This document shows positions 49,135 through 61,095 of a stretch of DNA of 64,000 nt, one piece after another (the stretch's first letter is position 1; every line of letters starts with the position of its first letter). The stretch is from Erythroxylum novogranatense. Its lineage: Eukaryota; Streptophyta; Magnoliopsida; Malpighiales; Erythroxylaceae. The stretch is from positions 68,525,523 through 68,589,522 of the forward strand of contig CM057228.1 in assembly GCA_029891385.1 (NCBI GenBank). The letters are read 5' to 3'. Below the pieces are notes generated by a model, which saw nothing but the letters and a program-made list of their open reading frames with translations, searched no databases and was not told where the DNA came from. A program made the position numbers and the translations under genes.

Positions 49135-51202
49135 CTTCAATAACCTATAGGGTAAAGAGAGAAAGAATGTTAGAATAGAATTAAATGCATCATCATAAGG
49201 ACATGCATGACATGCATATGGCTCCCACTAGTTTCATAGAATCCATAACCCTCAGTACGAATCCAAGAAACATTATGACAAAATGTCCTAGTGGGTCGAT
49301 ATCCGACATTCCTAAAAATGACCTTGGGTTTGCCCAACAAGCCATCTTAGTTCAATCGGTAGGTATCGGTCATACCAATTGCATCATAGATAGATATCTG
49401 ACATTCCTAAAATGACCTTGGGTTTGCCCAACAAGCCATCTTAGTTCAATCGGCAGGTATCAATCATACCATTTCCATCTTAGGTGCAACTATCGACTAG
49501 TGCTATCAACTTTTGATGTATGCACACACATTGGGTTATCAACTCTTGATGCGTGTACATCTGATGTACACTACCCAATTTTGCCTCTCGCCCACGCTGA
49601 CCTTGAGTTTGCTCAACAAATCAATGCTTCTAGTGAAAACCCACCCATTAATCCGAAAATTCATTTTCCATGGTTCAACATATCCGTATAGAGTAAGCTT
49701 GGGTTTGCCCAACAACCCAACTCTATAAGAACTCTGGTTCTCCCATATTAATGGAAGGCGTTAGCTTTCATATGATTTGAGGGTTTTCGTGTCTCATCTT
49801 CTTCTTCTCCAAGCCGTAGGATTATAGTCACTATGACTATATGGAATGATTTAGGGCATATGATCAATCACATTGAGTTTATACCTAAAATCATCCATCA
49901 TCCCTCCTTTGCATGTTATAAGTCGACTGTGTATGTATAAGTAGACTTATGCCTCTGTAAGTCGACTTATGCATGTGTAAGTCGATTTATGCACTGCAGT
50001 ATACCTAACAAGTCGACTTGTACCATTGTGCAAGTCGACTTACGCGCTCTAATGCAACAAACAAGTCGAGTTATGAACGATAAGTTCGATTTATGCAGTT
50101 GGAATTGCTATCTTAATTGGCTAATTTCTCAATTCGTATAGTTCAAATTCCAAATACCAAGTCTATTACACTTTACCTTGATGTACCAATGAAACACTTT
50201 CATTGTTGCTTACCATATATAGTCAAACTATATATGAAGAATTTGAAATCAGTGAATATTCTGTTATTCACTTGGATTTCCAAATAATTCGAGAATATCA
50301 AATTATAAACCTAAGTATCTCTAGATAGTCTACACTTTATAAAGACTACTTCGGCACTGGTCACAAAATTTGTGACGGCCAAAACAATAAAGATAAGGGA
50401 ATATACTAACGAGACGCTAATGAGACACATTTGACATCCGAAAATTATTTGGAAACCTAATTTCAAAAAATTCATTTAGGAAAGCATACAACATCAATGT
50501 AACACATTTTTAATCACATTAAAAATGATCCAAGGCATTGGAACTGAAAATTACACAATTTCTCATTCCAAACAAAACAGCTCTAGCAACTTTCTCAAAA
50601 CTGCCAAGCTCTATGTTTTGCTTGAAAAACCCATTGAAACAATTTCAATAAATTCTGAGAAACTTAAAGAGGTTACTAAATGTTCCCAACATGCTCCATG
50701 AATTTTTTCAGGATTTATTTCCATCAAAAACTCATTCAACCTCAGTAACAAAGCCAATGTAAAATCTGTGTTCCTTAACACAGCTATTCCCAGCAGCAAA
50801 CAATAAATTCTCAAATAAATAGTAAATCACATCGAAAAAAATTTTCCAACCACATAGACATTCATAAACATCTTAGGGACATGTAGGTGAAAGAAAATCA
50901 GAAAAAAAAAATTTCTAAAATTTATTCTCGAATTTATAGGAATGCCTGTTCAGTGAATGTGCATAAAGACAGCACCCAGCACATTAGGGAATAAATTAGC
51001 AAAACCATATCAAATCACATTGATAAATTCCGGGCTTCCACAGACATATGAAACAACATTTTGTGAACATATTTGGGCAAGAAAATTTCGAAAACTATTT
51101 CTCATACTGAATTCGAAATTCAACACATACAACATGCATCATCATCACAAGCTATAGCAACTCCGACCTAGTCATGGTTTCGTTGTTATATACGACACAA
51201 GT
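49135..51202 (-). other. E3 5' untranslated leader
   Basis: Closely matches the E1 leader, with the duplicated block, the AAGTCGACTT series at about 49918-50095 and the hairpins (for example CAATGAAA/TTTCATTG and CATATATAGT/ACTATATATG) intact. Confidence 0.75.
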
Positions 51203-51215
51203 GGCTCTGATACCA
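51203..51215 (-). other. Primer binding site of E3
   Basis: TGGTATCAGAGCC on the minus strand, next to LTR G. Confidence 0.9.
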
Positions 51216-51216
51216 C

Positions 51217-51769
51217 TGTAGGAAAATCCCGGTGTGAGCATCACATGCCCACGGTGCGGAAAACAAAAATTTTTGTTCCGGGACCTTCCCGAAAGCCAGG
51301 ATCCATGTGTCTATACAACAAACTCAAACCATAACGGCCAAAGGAGACCGTCTCTAACGGTATCCACGCAGAGATCGGAGAACCTAACCGGGACAAACCC
51401 TTTGACCCGGGAATATCTAGAACAAATTAAAGACTGCTAGATCTTACCTTTGTTCTATGTAAAGCTTGAAACCAACGATGATGGAAGATGAAACACTTGA
51501 GAGGAGATGAGCTTAACCAATGATGAAGATGAAGAGATGGCTATAGAAACCCTTTCTAAAACCTCCAATCTTCATCCATCGTTTTTCTCTTGCTTCATGC
51601 CCACGAAGATCATCATCTTCTTGCAAGAAACTCTTTCTTTCATCTTATTTTTCCATAAGCCACGATCCTCCTCTTCTTCACTTTATTATTTTGTCTTTTA
51701 GCCATTTAATGAAAGTGATGACTAAACAAAATAAAGAAGCTTCCATGCTTCTTCTCCTCCATACACGTA

Positions 51770-51810
<41 letters not shown>

Positions 51811-53106
51811 AATTAATTAATCATATATATATATATATATGTATATATATATTAATGCTGAGGTGGTCCAGTCACACTGGGGTCGGTCCTACCGGGTTCC
51901 GGTATGGGATAAACCCCGGAAACCTTTTTCAGCAATATCGATGTCGCGATCTCATCGGGACATATCTCGATCTCATCGGGATCCATTTAGTTCCATTTGC
52001 TCTCTATTTATTGGATCTCTATCTAAAACTATTTTACAAATTCTCCGAGACACTCTTATGCGTGTGACCCATTAGGTTCCCGGTTATGTTCGCCACTTAA
52101 ATTAACACTTAATCTAAGCAAGTCATGAGCGGTATCTAGCAACACATCATGACCCCCAATTGACCGGAAAGTAATTGGTTTGACGAATGAACATGTATTC
52201 ATCATGAACCATATCAAGAACCTTTCCATAGATAATTACCGTACAATTCGTCCTTTCACCATGCTATACCCCACTTGGTTATGAGTATGGGCAATGTGTC
52301 AACTCTCACTAGAATGACTACGTCAAATCTAGTCCAAGTGATTTCAGTTCTTGTCCTGGGACTCATTACTTTATATGTCACTGAAGACACTCTTCACGAC
52401 ATACATACTCCGCCGAGATTTCTAAGTAATGACCCCGACAAGAGGCCATGGGTATCATCTTCTGCTATCACAGAACTGGTGAATCCTCTATTGGCTACTC
52501 AATTACCTTCGAATATCTCAAACTGTAACCAAGCACCACCCTATGAGCGACCTCTGTAAGGCAACAAGGAATGGAGTCAAAGCACGTAATCAAGATTCAA
52601 GATATCCTTGAGCACCTCAAGTCTAAGGATACTTGCACCATTGCTATGATGAGATTATCAACGACATTAGAATAGGACATCCATGTGATGATCTCATGGC
52701 GTGTCATCCAATGTACTTACTACCTCTAGTAAGCATCCACATCTCAACCCTAAATATCTCATATTTATAATTTCGAGATCCACCGCTGATCAAATCAAGG
52801 AGCTTGAGATGTGTAGTCTTTCCGGATTCTCGATGTCCGTGCTCAAGAATCCTATGACTAGGGATAATTTAGATAATGACATAATTGCACATGATAGGAA
52901 TCTCAGTAGTGTGATCACATCATAATTTCCTTCATGCTATGTCATATATCATGGACTTCATTAATTTGATTACAGATCTATATTAGTTCATAAATAATGA
53001 ACAACAAATTAATGAAATATGCCTTTCTTTATTTATTTATAAAGACTGTACACAAATTTGTACAAAATGCGCTAAAGGCGATTGCCTTTAGGGCACTACT
53101 CTAACA
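51217..53106 (-). mobile_element. LTR G (5' LTR of E3)
   Basis: 1890 bp, B-type. It is the longest of the set because its (TA)n block at about 51772-51852 is expanded. It is followed by a tail identical in layout to the one after LTR F. Confidence 0.9.
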
Positions 53107-53157
53107 CTTTGTACAAAATGCGCTAAAGGCGATTGCCTTCAGGGCACTACTCTAACA
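53107..53157 (-). repeat. 51-bp LTR tail after LTR G
   Basis: The same CTTTGTACAAAATGCGC...CTCTAACA segment as at 45171, at the same junction. Confidence 0.9.
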
Positions 53158-53171
53158 ATCTCCCACTTGAC

Positions 53172-56100
53172 CTAAAGCCAATCGCCTTGATATCTAATAC
53201 CATAGGCGAGTACATGAGAATCAAAGTTCTTTTGTGATAATGGCTTTGTCAACGAATCAGCAATATTCTGCTCGGTGGGAATTCTCTCGATCTGGACATC
53301 ACCTCGTCCTATGATCCCCCTGATCAAATGATATCTGCGGAGTACGTGTTTGGATCGTTGATGAGACCTTGGTTCTTTCGTCAAGAATAGCCCCATTGTT
53401 GTCACAATATAATCAGATGGGCCCATCACACTAGGAACCACACCAAGTTCGTAATGAACTTTTTGATCCAAATCGCTTCCTTTCACGCTCAAGCGGCAAT
53501 GTACTCGCTTCGGCCGTTGAATCGGCAGTTGTCTCTTGTTTTGAACTCTTCCAACTAACTGCCTCGCCATTCAGTGTGAATACGTAACCTGATTGGGATT
53601 TGGAATCATCCTTATCGATTGAAAATCGGCATCTCAGATACCCGCCACTTTGAGATCTCCATCTCCATATATCAATAAAACATCCTTAGTCCTTCGCAAG
53701 TACTTGAGGATATTCTTGATAGCCATCCAGTGACCCTCACCAGGATCCGATTGATATCTGCTCGTAACACTTAGAGCATATGATACATCGGGTCTCGTAC
53801 ATAACATAGCATACATGATAGATCCTACCGCAGATGCATAAGGGATCATATTCATGCGCATCCTCTCATCTTGTGTCTTAGGACACATAGATTTCGAGAG
53901 TGTTATCCCATGAGTCACAGGAAGGTACCCTCTCTTGGATTGCTCCATGCTAAACCTCTTTAGCATCTTGTCTATCTACGTTGATTGTGAAAGACCAAGC
54001 AACCTTTTTGATCTATCTATATAGATCCTTATCCCAAGGATATAAGTTGCTTCACCAAGGTCCTTCATGGCAAATTGTTTGGACAACCAAATCTTCACCG
54101 ATTGTAGCATAGAGACATCATTTCCTAGCAATAATATGTCATCTACATATAGCACAAGGAATACGACAAAGTCCCATTAACCTTCTTATACACACGGTGT
54201 TCATCCGGATTTTGTGAGAAACCAAACTCTTTGATTGCCTCATCAAACGGATATTCCAACTCTGGATGCTTGCTTCAATCCATAGATGGATTTTGAAGCT
54301 TGCATACCTTTTCGCCATCATAGAGGTGAAGCCCTCAGGGTTGTGTCATATACACATCCTCGCCTAGATTTCCATTTAGGAAAGTTGTCTTCACATCCAT
54401 TTGCCATATCTCATAATCATAATGAGTGGCAATGGCTAGGAATATTCTAATGGATTTAAGCATTGCTACTGGGTTGAAGGTCTCGTCGTAGTCAACTCCT
54501 TGTCTTTGACGAAAACCTATAGGGACAAGCCTTTCTTTATAGGTAATTACATTACCATCCATGTCGGTTTTCTTTTTGAAAACCCATTTACACCCTATGG
54601 GTTTGATTCCTTCGGGTGCCTCAACCAAAGTCCATACTTGATTTTCATACATGGAATCCATTTCAGTCTGCATGGCATGAAGCCATTTCTCAGACTCTGA
54701 ACTCTTCAGAACCTCTTCATAGGTGGTAGGCTCATTATCTTCTATGAGCAATACGTCATTCTGTTCATTCATGAGAAATCCATATCTCTCGGGAACAGAG
54801 CGTATCCTACGTGACCACTTAACTACGTGTGTTGTAGAAGGTTGAACTGTTACTTCATCTCGTATGAGTTCTGATTTTGAGTTCAGCAGTTGATCTCAGA
54901 CTGCTCGAGCATCTTGAACTTCTTCAAGTTCTATTTTGCTCCCACCGCCTTCTTGTAAAAGAAACTCTTTCTCTAAAGACAACATGCTTCAAAACAAACA
55001 CCTTTTGTTCCTCGCCAGGTAGAATTGATATCACATTGTTTCTTTAGGATATCCTACTTAACAAACACTTGTCAAATTTTGCATCAAGTTTATTTGATCG
55101 TGTCCGCTTCACATAGCGTGATAACCCCAAACTTTCAAATGAGTAAGATAGGGTCTTTGTTAGTCCACATCTCATATGGAGTAACATCAACTGCCTTTGA
55201 TGGAACTATGTTTAGCAAGTAAGCAATTGCCTCGAGTGCATACCTCCAAAAGGATTTTGGTAACTTTGCAAAGCCCATCATCGATCGTATCATGTCTAAC
55301 AAGGTTCGATTTCTCCTTTCGCCACACCATTATCTTTGTGGTGTGTAAGGAGGAGTCCATTGAGATAAAATCCCATTATCTACGAGATAATCCAAAACTC
55401 TTGGTCTAAGTATTCCCACCACGATCAGATCGTAATGTCTTGATACTTTTCCCAAGTTGGTTTTCTACTTCATTTCTGAATTGTTTAAACTTTTCAAATG
55501 CTTCAGATTTGTATCTCATCAGATACAGGTACCCATATCGAGAATAATCATTGATAAAGGTAATGAAGTAAAGATAACCACTTTTAGCACGGATGGACAT
55601 CGGACCACATACATCTGAATGTATTAGGTCTAATACTCCCCATCGCTCGTTCCCTTTCCCTTAAAGGGTAACTTAGTCATCTTGCCTAATAAACAAGATT
55701 CGCATGTGTCATATGATTCATAATCAAATGACCCTAAACTAGCACTCTTATGGAGCTTAGCTATGCGTCTCTCATTTATATGGCCAAGGCGACAATGCCA
55801 TAAGTAAGGTGATTTTAAATTATCTCGTTTATGTCTTTTCGTGTCATTGATATTCATAATTGGATGTGACATATCTAATATGTAAATCCCATTGCATAAA
55901 GTACCAGTACAATAAAGCATTCCATTCAAACTAATAGAACAACCATTGTTACTAAAAGTCAAATGGAAACCAAATCTATTTAAACAAGAAATGATAATAT
56001 GTTCTTTGTTAATACAGTACAAAATAACAATCATCCAATTTAATTACAAGCCCACTGGGAGTGACAAAAAGTAAGTGCCTACGGCTAATGCAAAGAACTC

Positions 56101-57069
56101 TTGCTCCATTTCCCACACGCAGTCTACCTCTCCCTTCACGAAATGCTTCATCGTCCTCGAGGCCCCTCAGATATCATTACATATGTGTGAGCCACAACCG
56201 TATCTAATACCCATATGTTATGATCAAAATAGTATTAACCTCAATGACAAACATACCGAAGAAGTCGAGGCATCCGATGCCTTCTTCGCTTCAGCCTCCA
56301 GATAGACTTTACAGTTCCGCTTTAGTGACCGCCTTGCCACAATGGAAGCAAGTCCCTTTTAAAGATCTCTTTGGTTTTCTTCGCTATACTTCCTTTTGGT
56401 TTCTTAGACCTTTTCTTCTTCTTTCTTTTCTTTGAACCGTAAGAAGAGTCCACCATCAAGACTTGCTTGCTATCCTTCTTGATAGCTTGCTTCTCATTGC
56501 TCGAAAGTGATTGATCAACTCGAGGATTGTTGTGGATATTGGTTCATCCGATAGTTTAACACAAACCGTGAATAACTATCGACAATCCAACCGAATTAAG
56601 TCAATACTTAATTCATAATCCATGACAAAACCTAAGACAGCCAATCTCTCAATATACCCATTCATCTTCAGTGCATACTGCACTGCAGATGAACTCGAGT
56701 CATCTTAGTAGTGAAGAGTAACCTCGAGGTCTCGAACCTTTCGCATCGAGCTTGCTCATCAAACAGCTCCCTAAGATGAAACACTATGGTATGAGCATCT
56801 ATAGACTCATGCTGCTTCTGCAGCTCTGGTGACATCGAGGCAAGCATAATGCAGGTAGCCATGTCACTGTCTTTAATATGCTTTCGATATGCTTTCTGAT
56901 CCTTATCAGAAGCATCAGCAAAAGGTGGATCAGGAAGTGGAAAATCTAGGATATATCCCAGTTCCTCAGACCTGAGAACAATTCTCAGATTTCTCAGCCA
57001 ATCTAGAAAATTTGGTCCAGTTAACTTGTTGGATTCCATAAGCGAGCGCAAGTTCACACTTGAAGTCAT
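53172..57069 (-). pseudogene. E4 gag-pol polyprotein gene, inactivated
   Basis: Gag has the longest intact stretch in the array (56668-57069, MTSSVNLRSL to TTKMTRVHL). Protease is broken. Gag-pre-integrase and the HHCC part are readable at 55630-56034; the integrase core at 55406-55600 has FINDYSR, with Asn at 55550-55552. A linker TGA is at 55031-55033. RT is readable at 54335-54772, and a TAG replaces Tyr at 53976-53978. RNase H is readable at 53634-53966 and 53172-53570, ending GIRYQGDWL at the stop 53172-53174. It shares the three inactivating changes with E3 and E5 and carries its own further frame breaks. Confidence 0.85.
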
Positions 57070-59140
57070 CTTCAATAACCTATAGGGTAAAGAGAGAAAG
57101 AATGTTAGAATAGAATTAAATGCATCATCATAAGGACTTGCATGACATGCATATGGCTCCCACTAGTTTCATAGAATCCATAACCCTCAGTACGAATCCA
57201 AGAAACATTATGACAAAATGTCCTAGTGGGTCGATATCCGACATTCCTAAAAATGACCTTGGGTTTGCCCAATAAGCCACCTTAGTTCAATCGGTAGGTA
57301 TCGGTCATACCAATTGCATCATAGATAGATATCCAACATTCCTAAAATGACCTTGGGTTTGCCCAACAAGTCACCTTAGTTCAATCGGCAGGTATCAATC
57401 ATACCATTTCCATCTTAGGTGCAACTATCGACTAGTGCTATCAACTTTTGATGTATGCACACACATTGGGTTATCAACTCTTGATGCGTGTACATCTGAT
57501 GTACACTACCCAATTTCGCCTCTGTCCACGTTGACCTTGAGTTTGCTCAACAAATCAACGCTTCTAGTGAAAACCGACCCATTAATCCGAAAATCTCATT
57601 TTCCATGGTTCGAACATATCCGTATAGAGTGAGCTTGGGTTTGCCCAACAACCCAACTCTATAAGAACTCTGGTTCTCCCCATATTAATGGAAGGCGTTA
57701 GCTTTCATATGATTTGAGGGTTTTCAGGTCTCATCTTCTTCTTCTCCAAGCCGTAGGATTATAGTCACTATGACTATATGGAATGATTTAGGGCATATGA
57801 TCAATCACATTGAGTTTATACCTAAAATCATCCATCATCCCTCCTTTGCATGTTATAAGTCGACTTGTGTATGTATAAGTCGACTTATGCCTCTGTGTAA
57901 GTCGACTTATGCATGTGTAAGTCGACTTATGCAGCTGTACACGAACAAGTCAACTTGTACCATTGTGCAAGTCAACTTATGCGTCTACAGTGCAACAAAC
58001 AAGTCGAGTTATGAACGTATAAGTCGACTTGTGCAGTTGGAATTGCTATCTTAATTGGCTAATTTCTCAATTCGTATAGTTCAAATTCCCAATACCAAGT
58101 CTATTACACTTTACCTTGATGTACCAATGAAACACTTTCATTGTTGCTTACCATATATAGTCAAACTATATATAAAGAATTTGAAATCAGTGAATATTCT
58201 GTTATTCACTTGGATTTCCAAATAATTCGAGAATATCAAATTATCAACCTAAGTATCTCTAGGTAGTCTACACTTTATCAAGACTACTTCGGCACTGGTC
58301 ACAAAATTTGTGACGGCCAAAACAATCAAGATAAGAGAATATACTAACGAGACGCTAATGAGACACATTTGACATCCGAAAATTATTTGGAAACCTAATT
58401 TCAAAAAATTCATTTAGGAAAGAATACAACATCAATGTAACACATTTTTAATCACATTAAAAATGATCCAAGGCATTGGAACTGAAAATTACACAATTTC
58501 TCATTCCAAACAAAACAGCTCTAGCAACTTTCTCAAAACTGCCAAGCTCTATGTTTTTCTTGAAAAACCCATTGAAACAATTTCAATAAATTCTGAGAAA
58601 CTTACAGAGGTTCCTAAATGTTCCCAAAATGCTCCATGAATCTTTTCAGGATTTATTTTCATCAAAAACTCATTCAACCTCAGTAACAAAGCCAATGCAA
58701 AATCTGTGTTCCTTAACACAGCTATTCCCAGCAGCACACAATAAATTCTCAAATAAATAATAAATCATATAGAAAACATTTTTCCATCCACATAGACATT
58801 CATAAACATCTTAGGGACATGTAGGTGAAAGAAAATCAGAAAAACCATTTTTCTACAATTTATTCTCGAATTTATAGGCATGCCTGTTCAGTGAATGTGC
58901 ACAAAGACAGCACCCAGCACATTAGGGAATAAATTAGCAAAACCATATCAAATCACATTGATAAATTCCGGGCTTCCACAGACATATGAAACAACATTTT
59001 GTGAACATATCTGGGTAAGAAAATTCCGAAAACTATATCTCATACTGAATTCGAAATTCAACACATACAACATGCATCATCATCACAAGCTATAGCAACT
59101 CCGACCTAGTCATGGTTTCGTTGTTATATACGACACAAGT
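57070..59140 (-). other. E4 5' untranslated leader
   Basis: Matches the E1 leader, with the AAGTCGACTT series at about 57856-58030. The CATATATAGT hairpin has lost its terminal pair (ACTATATATA on the right arm, near 58157-58178). Confidence 0.75.
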
Positions 59141-59153
59141 GGCTCTGATACCA
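59141..59153 (-). other. Primer binding site of E4
   Basis: TGGTATCAGAGCC on the minus strand, next to LTR H. Confidence 0.9.
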
Positions 59154-59154
59154 C

Positions 59155-59710
59155 TGTAGGAAAATCCCGGTGTGAGCATCACATGCCTACGGTACGGAAA
59201 ATAAAAATTTTTGTTCCGAGACCTTCCCGAAAGCCAGGATCCATGTGTCTATACAACAAACTCAAACCATAACGGCCAAAGGAGACTGTCTCTAACGGTA
59301 TCCACGCAGAGATCGGAGAACCTAACCGGGACAAACCCTTTGACCCAGAAATAACTAGAACAAATTAAAGACTGCTAGATCTTACCTTTGTTCTATGGAG
59401 AGCTTGAAACCAACGATGATGCAAGATGAAACACTTGAGAGGAGATGAGCTTAACCAATGATGAAGATGAAGAGATGGCTATAGAAACCCTTTCTAAAAC
59501 CTCCAATCTTCATCCATCGTTTTTCTCTTGCTTCATGCCCACGAAGATCATCATCTTCTTGCAAGAAACTCTTTCTTTCATCTTATTTTTCCATAAGCCA
59601 CGATCCTCCTCTTCTTCACTTTATTATTTTGTCTTTTAGCCATTTAATGAAAGTGATGATTAAACAAAATAAAGAAGCTTCCATGCTTCTTCTCCTCCAT
59701 CCACGTACAC

Positions 59711-59745
<35 letters not shown>

Positions 59746-61032
59746 TTTAATTAATTAATCATATATATATATATGTATATATATATTAATGCTGAGGTGG
59801 TCCAATCACACTAGGGTCGGTCCTACCGGGTCCCGGTATGGGATAAACCCCTGAAACCTTTTTCAGCAATATCGATGTCGCGATCTCATCGGGACATATC
59901 TCGATCTCATCGGGATCCATTTAGTTCCATTTGCTCTCTATTTATTGGATCTCTATCTAAAACTATTTTACAAATTCTCCGAGACACTCTTATGCGTGTG
60001 ACCCATTAGGTTCCCGGTTATGTTCGCCACTTAGATTAACACTTAATCTAAGCAAGTCATGATGTATCTAGCAACACATCATGACCCCAATTGACCGGAA
60101 AGTAATTGGTTTGACGAATGAACATATATTCATCATGAACCATATCAAGAACCTTTCCATAGATAATCACAGATAATTCGTCCTTTCACCATGCTATACC
60201 CCACTTGGTTATGAGTATGGGCAATGTGTCAACTCTCACTAGATCGACTACGCCAAATCTAGTCCAGTGATTTCAGTTCTTGTCACGGGACTCATTACTT
60301 TATATGTCATCGAAGACACTCTTCACGACATACATACTCCTACCAGAGATTTCTAAGTAATGACCCCGACAAGAGGCCATGGGTATCATCTTCGCTATCA
60401 CGTAAGTGGTGAATCCTCTATTGGCTACTCAATTACCTTCAATACCTCAAAATGTACCCAAGCACCACCCTATGAGCGACCTCAGAAGGCAACAAGGAAT
60501 GGAGTCAAAGCACGTAATCAAGATCCAAGATATCCTTGAGCACCTCAAGTCTAAGGATACTTGCACCATTGCTATGATGAGATTATCACCGACATTAGAA
60601 TAGGACATCCATGTGATGATCTCATGGCGGGTCATCTAATGTACTTACTACCTCTAGTAAGCATCCACATCTCAACCCTAAATATCTCATATTTACGTTT
60701 TGAGATCCACCGCTGATCAAATCAAGGAGCTTGAGATGTGTTAGTCTTTCCGGATTACCGATGTCCGTGCTCAAGAATCCTATGACTAGGATAATTTAGA
60801 TAATGACATAATTGCACATGATAGGAATCTCATGAGTGTGATCACATCATAATTTCCTTCATGCTATGTCATATATCATGGACTTCATTAATTTGATTAC
60901 GATCTATATCGGTTCATAAATAATGAACAACAAATTAATGAAATATGCCTTTCTTTATTTATTTATAAAGGCGTACATAAATTTGTATAAAATGCGCTAA
61001 AAGGCGATTGCCTTTAGGGCACTACTCTAACA
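59155..61032 (-). mobile_element. LTR H (5' LTR of E4)
   Basis: 1878 bp, B-type, followed by a tail as after LTRs F and G. Confidence 0.9.
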
Positions 61033-61081
61033 CTTTGTAAAAATGCGCTAAACGCGATTGCCTTGAGGAACTACTCTAACA
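61033..61081 (-). repeat. 49-bp LTR tail after LTR H
   Basis: CTTTGTAAAAATGCGC...CTCTAACA, slightly altered from the other two tails, at the same junction. Confidence 0.85.
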
Positions 61082-61095
61082 ATCTCCCACTTGAC

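Larger units (their letters stand above)
45222..51216 (-). mobile_element. Internal region E3
   Basis: 5995 bp from polypurine tract to primer site, flanked by LTR F plus tail (left) and LTR G (right). The RNase H to integrase part is of the E3-E5 type; the leader and LTR match E1. Confidence 0.85.
53158..59154 (-). mobile_element. Internal region E4
   Basis: 5997 bp from polypurine tract to primer site, flanked by LTR G plus tail and LTR H; a repeat of the E3 unit. Confidence 0.85.
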
